DNA from: CAZUXY01 sp964624235
Lineage (GTDB): Bacteria; Spirochaetota; UBA4802; UBA5368
Direction of reading: 5' to 3'
Length of the DNA stretch: 64,000 bases
Assembly (NCBI GenBank): GCA_964624235.1
Contig: CAZUXY010000015.1
Location: 11,539-75,538, forward strand
Positions 39,054 to 47,872 of the stretch are shown here, piece by piece (the first letter of the stretch is position 1; each line of letters begins with the position of its first letter). The notes under the pieces were generated by a model. The model made no database searches. It saw nothing but the letters and a program-made list of their open reading frames with translations, and was not told where the DNA came from. The translations under genes were made by a program, and so were the position numbers.

Positions 39054-39712
39054 TTATTGTTTGTGCGGTTCTTCCGTAATGATACCAACCCCGTGATAAC
39101 CTTCTGCAAGAGCGGTATTTACGTACACTACATCTCGGTTCATGTTTTTAAATGCATACCGGTCGTTTACTGCCGAAAGATCATCGGCATCCTTCTGACT
39201 TTTGAGGACCGTTCAAGCCGGGACAATGCGTTTTTCAGGCAGTTGTACTTCCACAAGCATGCAGGTTCTACGATGCATCCATCGCCGATCAGCGGTCTGA
39301 AAACCAGCGTTTTCATTCCGATGAAGCAGTTATTTCCGATTGCTACCGGGCTGTGTATCCGGACCTGGTGCGCAAGAAATACCCTTTCACCGATATAAAT
39401 CCCGTAACTGTTATTGTAGACTTCTACGCGGTTTTTCCCAGGGGGGTCCCGTCTTTCCCGGTTTTCAGAGCATAAATGATGATCCTGTCCTGAATATTTG
39501 ATTCATAACCAATGTGCAGGGGTTATCCCTCATCACCGTAAACCGATGCAAAAGGGCACACCATGACGCGACGGACTATATGCACATTAACGATAATCGC
39601 CGCAAAAGGATGAATGAAGGCCGTAAGGACAATGCCGGGTTGGACAGAACGGGGAGAAAAAACGGTAACCGCATTCCGGTGTATTACTCGTTTTTCCTCT
39701 TTCCGACATGAT
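39054..39712 (-). pseudogene. Decayed gamma-class carbonic-anhydrase-like (left-handed beta-helix) gene
   Basis: Read on the minus strand, three frames together give an almost full gamma-carbonic-anhydrase-like protein: FIHPFAAIIVNVHI, then CPFASVYGDEG, a TAA stop (39525-39523), PLHIGYESNIQD, a frameshift, YNNSYGIYIGERVFLAHQVR, VAIGNNCFIGMKTLVF, GDGCIVEPACL, another frameshift, VEVQLPEKRIVPA, a TGA stop (39215-39213), and TVLKSQKDADDLSAVND to a final TAA at 39054. The hexapeptide repeats and zinc-region His (LAHQ) are recognisable. With two stops and at least two frameshifts it cannot make a working enzyme. The 5' boundary is approximate. Confidence 0.85.
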
Positions 39713-39898
39713 GGAATTTCACCGCCGGTGAAAAAAAGAATTGAGTATTTATCATATACTCTGCGAATTTGTAAAATTTAACGTCATGGTAATTATAAAT
39801 GATTCTTTCAAGTTTCCATGGGCCATAGCACCATAAAGATTACAAGAACTCGCCGGTTGATGGCTGAGGGGATAAACTGAATCATTGGAAGTTAATCA

Positions 39899-40645
39899 TT
39901 GTTTGATTTTGTAGTGGTAATAGTCGCCTTATCATGTTTGGCGCTGGTAACCCTCGCTGCGGTGAACCGTTTTCCGCGTGCGATCTACACCACCATGTTC
40001 TGGAATACGCCGCCTCACCGCGATGGAAAGGGCACCATACTGGTTATCGAAATGGGAACGGACAGGTCTTTTCCCCAGTTGTGGCGCAGCGTGGGGGGTT
40101 TTGTGAACCGGCATTCCAGCCTGAACATACGCGTGCTTCCATTCAGGGAAGTGACCGCTTCGGGTATCGGTATGATCTCTCCGCAGGAAATGGTGATGAC
40201 GGGATACCATCAGGAATTATCGTTGTATAGAATGGAAGAGATGGAGAACCTGTTTGATTTTCTAAGGCATACCGGGATACCGGTGTTCGCTATATGCGGA
40301 GGATTTCAGTTTCTTTGCAGGGCTTTCGGTTCTGAAATAGTTGAAATGGGCTTTCATGAGAGGGGATATGTAGCCGTTACAGCGCTTCGGGATGATAAAA
40401 TCTTTCAGGGCCTTCCGGGAAAGATCATTGTCTACAACCGGCATCAGCTTACCATAAATCGTATCCCGGATGAGTTCGAGAAACTGGCGGAGAACGAATC
40501 GTGCATACAGGTGGTGCGTCACAGGATGAGGCTGATTTATGGTGTACAGTTCCATCCCGAATTCAGCGACGATCATCACCCTCATGGTGTTATTATTTTT
40601 AAGAATTTTATGTACCTGGCCGGAATAGTCACACAGTCATCATGA
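39899..40645 (+). CDS. Membrane-tethered class I glutamine amidotransferase-like protein
   Basis: A 248-residue protein. A hydrophobic N-terminal segment (FDFVVVIVALSCLALVTLAAV) precedes a glutamine-amidotransferase fold with the nucleophile in FAICGGFQFL and the His-Glu pair in GVQFHPEFSDD. The complete triad suggests ammonia release from glutamine or a peptidase-like hydrolase, but no synthetase partner is adjacent. The start is a TTG with a GGAAG upstream. About 190 bases between it and the upstream pseudogene hold nothing recognisable. Confidence 0.75.
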   Translation: MFDFVVVIVALSCLALVTLAAVNRFPRAIYTTMFWNTPPHRDGKGTILVIEMGTDRSFPQLWRSVGGFVNRHSSLNIRVLPFREVTASGIGMISPQEMVMTGYHQELSLYRMEEMENLFDFLRHTGIPVFAICGGFQFLCRAFGSEIVEMGFHERGYVAVTALRDDKIFQGLPGKIIVYNRHQLTINRIPDEFEKLAENESCIQVVRHRMRLIYGVQFHPEFSDDHHPHGVIIFKNFMYLAGIVTQSS

Positions 40646-40731
40646 TAATGTGCATACAAACAGGTTTTGTGGTGAGATTGTTACCGCAATCAACGGTTTC
40701 TGTTTACAAAAAAGAGTACAAGAAAAAAGTT

Positions 40732-40760
40732 TTGACTGCGCTTCTTCATTACTATATTTA
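40732..40760 (+). promoter_or_regulatory. Possible promoter of lon
   Basis: TTGACT (40732-40737) and TATTTA (40755-40760) are separated by 17 bases, about 70 bases before the lon ATG. The -10 is a weak match. No CIRCE-type palindrome was seen. Confidence 0.3.
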
Positions 40761-40829
40761 GTAATGGACGGATGTAAAACGTGGATGATGTCTGTCAATA
40801 AGATACACCATAAGTATTGAGGATTACGA

Positions 40830-43268
40830 ATGATCAAAGATGATATTATAATGGAAGACAAGGATCTGGAATTCAACACGCAGATTTTTGAAAGCGATCT
40901 GATTGCCATAGATCATGTGCTTCCGTTGCAGTTGAGTATTATACCCATACGATACCGGCCGATCTTTCCCGGTATCGTAACACCCCTGATAATTTCTCAG
41001 GGCAGGTTCTCGGAAACTATCGACAGGGTGATCAACACCACGCGAACCATAGGACTTGTGCTCCTCAGGGATGATGATTCAGAAAACATTAAAATAACCG
41101 ATCTCTATCGTTTTGGAACGGCCGCAAAAATACTGAAAAAGATCAACCTCCCCGATGGAGGTGTTAATGTGCTGATCAACAGTATTAAAAGGTTCAGCAT
41201 CGACAACCTGATCGCTGAGAAGCCCGACATAATCGCCGAGGTGAAATATATTGATGATGAGCTTTCGAAGAAAAATATCGAGCTTAAAGCGCTTACCAGG
41301 GCCGTTCTGAGCCAGCTGAAAATGCTTTCCGACAATAATCCTCTGTTCACAGAGGAAATGAAGCTTACCATGGTTAATGTGGAAGAGCCGGGTAAGATAG
41401 CGGATTTCGTCACATCGATACTGAACCTGGAGAAGGGTGACTACCAGGAGGTGCTTGAAACCGTAAACGTCAAACAGAGGCTGGAAAAGGTGCTGCACCT
41501 TTTACAGAAAGAAATGGAGGTACTTACCGTACAGCGCAGAATCCAGAACCATATCAACGACAAGATCGACCGGCAGCAGAGAGAGTATTTTCTGCGGGAG
41601 CAGCTCAGGGCGATTAAAACCGAGCTTGGTATAGATGATGACGACCGGAGCCGTGAAGCAAAAGAGATGAAGAAAAAAGTCAAGGAACTGGAATTGCGCG
41701 GAGAGGTGAAAGAAAAAATCGATGAAGAAATCGAGAAACTGGGGATGATGGACGTCAACTCTTCTGAATATTCGATCACCAGAAACTATATAGATACTAT
41801 CCTTTCCCTGCCATGGAACGTTAAGACACATGATATGGTAGATATAAACAGGGCTGAAAAAATTCTTAACCGGGACCACTATGCCCTGGAGGACGTGAAA
41901 AAACGGATACTGGAATTTCTGGCTGTCCGTAAACTCAAACCTGATGCGAGGGGATCGATAATCTGCCTATTGGGCCCTCCCGGTGTGGGTAAAACGTCGC
42001 TGGGACAGTCCATTGCAAGGGCTCTGAATAAAAAGTTTTTCCGGATGTCCCTGGGAGGCATGCGCGACGAGGCGGAGATCAAAGGACACAGAAGAACCTA
42101 TATCGGAGCGATGCCCGGCAAGATCATTCAGGGTCTTCGCATCTGCAAATCACGTAATCCCGTCTTCATGCTGGACGAGATCGACAAGCTGAGCCAGAGC
42201 TTCCAGGGAGATCCGGCCTCGGCGCTGCTTGAAGTGCTTGATCCCGAGCAGAACCAGGAATTTCGTGATCACTATCTTGATGTTCCCTTCGATCTCAGTG
42301 ATGTGTTTTTCATAACCACGGCAAATACCCTTGATTCCATCCCACCGGTACTGGTGGACAGGATGGAGATAATCCGTCTTTCAGGTTATATTACCGAAGA
42401 GAAACTTCAAATCGCAAAAAGGTACCTGTTGCCCAAACAGCGGGAACGCCATGGACTGTCCGAAAACAGGGTAGTCATATCAACGCCGGATTTTAAATGG
42501 ATAATAAACGGCTGGGCCAGAGAGGCGGGAGTGCGGAATCTTGAAAGGCAGATAGAGAAAATCTGTCGTAAGACGGCCTCAACGCTGGCCAGGGGGGAAA
42601 AGATCCCGCATGGACCGTTAAAAAGAGAAACCATCAGTAAATACCTTGGAACGGAAATGTACGTTGACGAAGAAATCAACAGACCCGACAGACCGGGACT
42701 GGTCGTGGGTCTTGCGTGGACACAGCTCGGAGGCGCCACCCTGATAGTGGAATCGATAGGGGTGGAATCGGCCAAAGGGGGTACGTTTAAAATCACCGGA
42801 CAGATCGGGGAGGTGATGAGCGAATCTGCCACTATAGCATACAGTTACGTACAGCACCATTTGTCGAGCAATGAAAAAGCAAAAAGCATGTTTAAAAACA
42901 AAACACTGCATCTTCACGTTCCCGCCGGTGCAACGCCAAAAGACGGTCCCTCGGCGGGAATTACCATGGCATGCTCAATCTATTCGCTGGCCACCGACTC
43001 TACCGTTAAGCCCGGCATAGCCATGACCGGTGAACTCACACTGAGTGGCAGAGTGCTCCCGGTGGGGGGTATAAAGGAAAAAGTGATTGCCGCGCGCAGA
43101 GCGTCAATTAAAGAGATAATCATCCCTGAGGAAAATAAAAAGGAACTTTCCGAAGTTCCCGCATACATAAAGAAAGGCTTGAAATTTCACATGGTTAAGA
43201 ATATGAATGATGTCATAGCGCTTTCTTTCAGTAAAAAGAAAAGAAGGAGACAGTATAATGACAGTTAA
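40830..43268 (+). CDS. lon: ATP-dependent Lon protease (LonA type)
   Basis: Cytoplasmic AAA+ serine protease that degrades misfolded and regulatory proteins. The 812 residues hold an N-terminal substrate domain (~35-240), a coiled linker, the AAA module with Walker A GPPGVGKTS near residue 382 and Walker B VFMLDEIDKL, and the protease domain. The catalytic pair is Ser708 (PKDGPSAG) and Lys751 (GGIKEKV), 43 residues apart as in E. coli Lon. GAGG precedes the ATG. Its 3' end overlaps the ComFB gene by 11 bases. Confidence 0.96.
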   Translation: MIKDDIIMEDKDLEFNTQIFESDLIAIDHVLPLQLSIIPIRYRPIFPGIVTPLIISQGRFSETIDRVINTTRTIGLVLLRDDDSENIKITDLYRFGTAAKILKKINLPDGGVNVLINSIKRFSIDNLIAEKPDIIAEVKYIDDELSKKNIELKALTRAVLSQLKMLSDNNPLFTEEMKLTMVNVEEPGKIADFVTSILNLEKGDYQEVLETVNVKQRLEKVLHLLQKEMEVLTVQRRIQNHINDKIDRQQREYFLREQLRAIKTELGIDDDDRSREAKEMKKKVKELELRGEVKEKIDEEIEKLGMMDVNSSEYSITRNYIDTILSLPWNVKTHDMVDINRAEKILNRDHYALEDVKKRILEFLAVRKLKPDARGSIICLLGPPGVGKTSLGQSIARALNKKFFRMSLGGMRDEAEIKGHRRTYIGAMPGKIIQGLRICKSRNPVFMLDEIDKLSQSFQGDPASALLEVLDPEQNQEFRDHYLDVPFDLSDVFFITTANTLDSIPPVLVDRMEIIRLSGYITEEKLQIAKRYLLPKQRERHGLSENRVVISTPDFKWIINGWAREAGVRNLERQIEKICRKTASTLARGEKIPHGPLKRETISKYLGTEMYVDEEINRPDRPGLVVGLAWTQLGGATLIVESIGVESAKGGTFKITGQIGEVMSESATIAYSYVQHHLSSNEKAKSMFKNKTLHLHVPAGATPKDGPSAGITMACSIYSLATDSTVKPGIAMTGELTLSGRVLPVGGIKEKVIAARRASIKEIIIPEENKKELSEVPAYIKKGLKFHMVKNMNDVIALSFSKKKRRRQYNDS

Positions 43269-43932
43269 AAATCTCATGGAAGATATCGTGAATAACGTGG
43301 TGCGGGAAGTGCTTAAAAAAGATAACGAAATATCCAGATCGGCGGTAAATGAACAGGATATCATCGCGTATGTACTCAACCGTGTTCCCCCGCGATATAT
43401 TACCAGCGAGAGAGGGATCATACACGGCAAACTTGAGTCTCGTTTCAAGTTTCAGCAGAGAACCGATATTTTATTTCTTATCCATGAGGCTATTCAGAAT
43501 ATTAAAAACCGGCGGGAACTATCATCTCACACCGATTATGCCAGGGTCGGCGATATGGACCGTTTTCTCCCTCATATTATGGGAGAGGTGCTGGAAGAGA
43601 CGACTTTTTCAATAATACCGGATATAGAAGTATCGCTGCTGTTCAAAGGGAAGCCGGCCCCGATGCTGGATGAAGGCTGGAACAATCCTTATATTACCAA
43701 CAAGGCCACTAAAGGATATTACCATTTCTGGCCGAAATATATCGCTAAAGAAATGAAGGGGAAGAAAGAATTATCATACTCCATCACATTTACTCATCCC
43801 AAGTTCAACTCAAAAGCAATTGATGTTACCATGAAGGCTGTTGAGGATCTTAACCTTTACGAATCCAAAGTAATCCCTATTGCATTACTGCAGATAAAGG
43901 AGGGTGTGGATATCTCTTTTCTCTACGAATAA
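43258..43932 (+). CDS. ComFB-domain protein
   Basis: A 224-residue protein. Residues ~1-95 match the late-competence ComFB domain: LMEDIVNNVVREVLKK, then QDIIAYVLNRVPPRYITSERG. The cysteines common in ComFB proteins are missing. The rest (~100-224) is unrecognised, with conserved-looking aromatic stretches such as GYYHFWPKYIAKEM. ComFB-type proteins have been reported as cyclic-dinucleotide receptors in other bacteria; whether this one is cannot be told. It starts inside the end of lon (11-base overlap), so the two are likely co-expressed. Confidence 0.8.
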   Translation: MTVKNLMEDIVNNVVREVLKKDNEISRSAVNEQDIIAYVLNRVPPRYITSERGIIHGKLESRFKFQQRTDILFLIHEAIQNIKNRRELSSHTDYARVGDMDRFLPHIMGEVLEETTFSIIPDIEVSLLFKGKPAPMLDEGWNNPYITNKATKGYYHFWPKYIAKEMKGKKELSYSITFTHPKFNSKAIDVTMKAVEDLNLYESKVIPIALLQIKEGVDISFLYE

Positions 43933-43950
43933 ACATCAGTATGGCACCCT

Positions 43951-45228
43951 ATGTTTATTGAAAGAACAGCCATTGTCCTTATACTTATAGTATCATTACC
44001 CTGTGCCGTTCTTGCCCAGATCAAGGGTTCCACCATGGGGACATTGAACACCGTTGTTTCGGATGGACCCTTTGATGTAACGCGAAATCCCGCCCTGCTC
44101 TTCTTCTCGCGGCAAAAAAGTGCAATCGGAGCGTATGGAAGGTACCGCTGGCTTGATCATCACGACTATTCCGTGGATGCCCCGATTGATTTAAAGCAAA
44201 AAGACCCGGAGACGACTGTTATAGGGGGGAGTATCTCCGCGGTTTTCGGCACCGGCAGGAATATCATTGGTTTTTCCATAAGCGATTCGGGCTCTGAACT
44301 ATACCAAAGGACGATAAACAGAATCGAGATTCAGCTGGGTTCCGCGGCCCAAAAGGAAAAAAGCATCAGTGAATCCATCAGCCCCGTGCTTACGGGAGCT
44401 CTGTGTGTGCCGCTGACCGATCACAGTTCGATCGGATTCCAGCTCTTTCTGGGATATTTCAGGGAAAACAAAAAGACCACAAAGAACCATTACCTGCTGC
44501 CTGCCTGGACGCTTGATAAAGAACTGAATATCGACAGGGAAATAACCAGAATACTGGGCATACAGCCCGCCCTCGGTTTTCTGTTCGATTCCGGAGACTC
44601 CCAGGCGGGGTTACTCTTGCGCACCGGAAGCTTTGTTTTTAAGAACAAACAGGTTCATTACGATTATACCAGTTACATTCCGGTGCAGGAATCCGATGAT
44701 GAAAGGAGCTATCCGTTTACCTTTGCCTATACCGGGAACCTGGTAATATCGATCGGAGGATACCGCCGGGTGAATAAAATACTGGGATTCGCTCTGGAAG
44801 GGGCATACACGCTTCAGAGTTCCCATACCGAAGATGACCTCACGGTGGACGAGGATTTCAGCACAGATACGGTAACCATTATTAGAAAAGAAAATACGAT
44901 AAACCGACGTGCCGCCGTGACCGTGAGAGGGGGGATAGAGCTGACCATTGATAAACGGTTTTCACTTACCGCGGGAGGGGCTTATTTCTACAACGAAGGG
45001 ATGAGTCAGGCTATTAATTACTCAGAAAGGACGTTAAGTTTTATTGATGCTTTTCTGACGACACTGGGTCTGCACTACATATTGACCGATTCGGTTTCGA
45101 TGACCGCAGCGCTCTCGGGCGCTTACATTGAGGCGGAATACAATCTGAAAAGTTCTGCGCTTTCGCTTGAATTGAAGGATAAGTTCTTTATTGCGGATGT
45201 ATCACTGGGTGTGATTGTGAAAATATAA
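43951..45228 (+). CDS. Predicted outer-membrane beta-barrel protein
   Basis: A 425-residue exported protein. The signal peptide (~1-22) ends near AVLAQ/IK. The mature sequence alternates polar and apolar residues in many short strands and has the phrase DGPFDVTRNPALLFF near the start, common in large FadL/PorV-like spirochaetal outer-membrane proteins. The last residues form a strand with hydrophobic alternation (FIADVSLGVIVKI). The function is unknown; transport or envelope structure is likely. It follows the ComFB gene by 18 bases. Confidence 0.75.
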   Translation: MFIERTAIVLILIVSLPCAVLAQIKGSTMGTLNTVVSDGPFDVTRNPALLFFSRQKSAIGAYGRYRWLDHHDYSVDAPIDLKQKDPETTVIGGSISAVFGTGRNIIGFSISDSGSELYQRTINRIEIQLGSAAQKEKSISESISPVLTGALCVPLTDHSSIGFQLFLGYFRENKKTTKNHYLLPAWTLDKELNIDREITRILGIQPALGFLFDSGDSQAGLLLRTGSFVFKNKQVHYDYTSYIPVQESDDERSYPFTFAYTGNLVISIGGYRRVNKILGFALEGAYTLQSSHTEDDLTVDEDFSTDTVTIIRKENTINRRAAVTVRGGIELTIDKRFSLTAGGAYFYNEGMSQAINYSERTLSFIDAFLTTLGLHYILTDSVSMTAALSGAYIEAEYNLKSSALSLELKDKFFIADVSLGVIVKI

Positions 45229-45244
45229 AAGATATATCTGGAAC

Positions 45245-47422
45245 CTACGGCATTACATCCCTTAAAAACTCTTCCACCCTTTTGAATACCTTGAGTGAGC
45301 CCTCTCCGTTGACTATACCGTGACGAAGCGCATGGAGGCGGCATAGTTCCTTATCGGTTGTTCCCACTTTTTCAAAAATATCTATACCGCTTTCAGGATT
45401 GACCACGGGGTCGTGTGAACCCTGGATGATAAGTGTAGGAATTACAATGTCCTTTAGTTTCTTTTCCAGCACATTCATACATTTCTCCAGCTGGTGTACT
45501 CCGCTCACGGGGTTCCTGAAATAGTTGATATGTGTGTTTTCCGGTTCATTGCTTACAAATTCCATTTTACCCCGGCTAAAGTGCAGGCGGTCCAGAAAGC
45601 TGTTCCACAGTACGATGGTGGAAGCAAACCTTGAGCCGATATTGTTCAACTTGAGCGGCGCATTAATAGAGATCACCCCGCTGAAAGCGTTCCCCTTGTT
45701 CGCCGCCTGATGGAGTGCCAGGCCGGCACCGGTTGAAAATCCCGCCACTGCCATGCGTTTCACCGTGTTCTTCAAAACGACATAGCCGCGGTTTACCGAT
45801 TCGTACCATTCGTTCCACTGACGGCCGGCAAGGTCATCGGGCGAGGTTCCGTGACCCCTCAAGCGTACGCCGTAAACCGTATATCCCTTCGAGTAAAGGA
45901 ATAGGGCAAGGGTGCGGATTTCTTCAGGAGCGGCCATGTAACCGTGGATGAGCAACACACCTTTCCGGTTGAAGAACTTTTTAAGGAAAAAAGGACATCC
46001 GATTTTTTCTGGTTTACTCTCGCCTTCGCGGAAATACCGACGATAATCGTTGTTGAATATTTCAAGATCCCGCCTGTATACGAGATTTCGAAGCCTTCTT
46101 CGTATGCAGAAGGAAGGGTATCGCATTATCCGATCGATGCTTTTTATTACCTCCTTCACCGGTTCGAGTTCATTCGATAAAACCTCGATGATGTTGTCCT
46201 TTCTTACCGTATGGAACTCGTAAGGTTTTGTGAAACGTTCTTTGTTTTTAATAAGATACCCGTTCTCCTCATAGATGAGGCCGTCTGATTTTGCAGCGTC
46301 GAGAAAATCTTCATATCTTCCGTGCGGGTCGTCCGTCAGCAGGTAACTCTGTTTTAATTTCAGGGTCGAATGATGCGACTGCATGGTTACATGGCGGATT
46401 TCATCGATGGCCAGGAATGCACGGTTTCTGAAGTCCGATTGTGAAATTCTATGTTTTTTGTATCTTCCCAGGATGAAGGCAAAAACATGGTCGTGATTGA
46501 CCGTGGTCATTCCGTAAATGCTGTCCATGTAACGATACATGAGTTTGAGCCCGCAAATGTGGAAGCCGCGCTCGATAGTTTTTTTCTCAAGGTCGGCAAT
46601 TCCGCCGGGACGGGCAATTCGTTTACTGATAGACTTTGACTTCATATAGGGGCGCATTCCGATCGGCGAACCGAAATTGATATCGATATCCACCCCGTCG
46701 ATAAGCATGGTTCCCTCGACCTCAAGTTCTTCCTCGATCCTTTCAGGGAGATTGTGCACGAACCGATTGGCGATCCTGTTGATTATATTATTGCGTGCCC
46801 TGACCGGGAAATAGGTGATATTGACTGGTACAATGAAGGTTTCCAGGTTTATTATTTTTTCAATCTCATTTATACCATCGATCTTAAAGTGACTTAAATA
46901 CGGTGCGAGGTCTCTTTCATTTCCGGACTGGTAAAGTTGTCGAATGCTCGATCGCACGAACTCCGCTTTAAGTGCTGCTATACCCGCCCCGGTATGGGGC
47001 GGCCTGCGTATGCCTGAATTATAAATTAGATATTTTCCCTTTTCAACAAGCTTCTTGTCCTTTATCATCTGCCCCTCGGGAAAGATCATGCAGTAACGGT
47101 CCCCCCTGAGGAGCGCTCCAGTAAGTATAGTATCCCTGTCGGGGTCACGGGTTGAAATGGCTCCCAGCGAGGACATGAATTTACCAAAGGCACCGGAAAA
47201 AAAACTGTGGTGTGCCAGAGACAGCACTTCCATATTGAAGTTCTTGATGAGCAGATAGGGAAAGAAAAAGGTTTCCATTCTGGTGAAATGGTTCACAACA
47301 AAGACTGTCGGCTGATTGGGAATGTTTTCCTTTCCATGGAGTCTGATATCCGCTTTGGTAAATTTCACAAGAGCATCCATTGCCAGTCTGGTGGCTTTTT
47401 GTATTATACCCGATTTGTCCAT
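45245..47422 (-). CDS. Glycerol-3-phosphate-type acyltransferase fused to an alpha/beta hydrolase
   Basis: A 725-residue bifunctional lipid protein. The N-terminal part (~25-260) is a PlsC/PlsB-like acyltransferase: VNHFTRMET gives His45, and the fifth position is Glu50, so the motif is HX4E instead of HX4D. IFPEGQM (Glu116) follows. A middle region of ~230 residues is unassigned. From ~488 on is an alpha/beta hydrolase with LLIHGYMAAPEEI, nucleophile Ser563 in AGFSTGAG, Asp in QGSHDPVV and His in LRHGIV, like a monoacylglycerol lipase or carboxylesterase. Acyl transfer and acyl hydrolysis in one chain suggest acyl remodelling of lipids. AAGGA precedes the ATG. Confidence 0.85.
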   Translation of the reverse strand: MDKSGIIQKATRLAMDALVKFTKADIRLHGKENIPNQPTVFVVNHFTRMETFFFPYLLIKNFNMEVLSLAHHSFFSGAFGKFMSSLGAISTRDPDRDTILTGALLRGDRYCMIFPEGQMIKDKKLVEKGKYLIYNSGIRRPPHTGAGIAALKAEFVRSSIRQLYQSGNERDLAPYLSHFKIDGINEIEKIINLETFIVPVNITYFPVRARNNIINRIANRFVHNLPERIEEELEVEGTMLIDGVDIDINFGSPIGMRPYMKSKSISKRIARPGGIADLEKKTIERGFHICGLKLMYRYMDSIYGMTTVNHDHVFAFILGRYKKHRISQSDFRNRAFLAIDEIRHVTMQSHHSTLKLKQSYLLTDDPHGRYEDFLDAAKSDGLIYEENGYLIKNKERFTKPYEFHTVRKDNIIEVLSNELEPVKEVIKSIDRIMRYPSFCIRRRLRNLVYRRDLEIFNNDYRRYFREGESKPEKIGCPFFLKKFFNRKGVLLIHGYMAAPEEIRTLALFLYSKGYTVYGVRLRGHGTSPDDLAGRQWNEWYESVNRGYVVLKNTVKRMAVAGFSTGAGLALHQAANKGNAFSGVISINAPLKLNNIGSRFASTIVLWNSFLDRLHFSRGKMEFVSNEPENTHINYFRNPVSGVHQLEKCMNVLEKKLKDIVIPTLIIQGSHDPVVNPESGIDIFEKVGTTDKELCRLHALRHGIVNGEGSLKVFKRVEEFLRDVMP

Positions 47423-47443
47423 AAAGCGTTCCTTTCTGAATAT

Positions 47444-47866
47444 TCAGTATTTACCTTTGCGGTAGTCGTCAAGTATCGCCGCATGATCGAATGACATGTT
47501 TTCCGGAATGGAATCGATATGGAATATTCCGACCTTACCTGCGTCATCATCTGCGACAGGAGTGCCACCGGCTTTACCGATAAATACGGTAGTAATGGTA
47601 TGTTGACGAGGGTCGCGGGAAGGATCCGAGTAAGTGTGAAACTGTCGAACCAGTGTAACATCGAGTGATGTTTCCTCCCTGGCCTCCCGTACCGCCGCAT
47701 CTTCGAGGGATTCACCGTAGTTTACGAATCCGCCGGGCAGAGCCCAGCCGTGCGGAGGGTTTTTGCGGTATATCAATACTATTGATTTGCTGCCGCCGTG
47801 GGACTCGCTGTCCATTTCGATTATCATGTCCACCGTTGGTACAGGATTGCGGTATTGTATGGCCAT
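47444..47866 (-). CDS. Nudix hydrolase
   Basis: A 140-residue Nudix-fold pyrophosphohydrolase. The Nudix box is GGFVNYGESLEDAAVREAREETSLDV read in two halves: GGFVNYGESLED and REAREETSLDV. It has the expected Glu ligands and one Gly-to-Ser change near the end. The C-terminal DHAAILDDYRKGKY is common in ADP-ribose and nucleotide Nudix enzymes of this size. The substrate is uncertain. It starts six bases after the sensor gene and precedes the acyltransferase fusion by 21 bases, giving a three-gene run. Confidence 0.88.
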   Translation of the reverse strand: MAIQYRNPVPTVDMIIEMDSESHGGSKSIVLIYRKNPPHGWALPGGFVNYGESLEDAAVREAREETSLDVTLVRQFHTYSDPSRDPRQHTITTVFIGKAGGTPVADDDAGKVGIFHIDSIPENMSFDHAAILDDYRKGKY

Positions 47867-47872
47867 GCAGTG

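Noticed and set aside
38997..39398. 133-codon plus-strand frame after the phosphatase gene
   Set aside because: It is antisense to the recognisable gamma-carbonic-anhydrase pseudogene and has no start signal.
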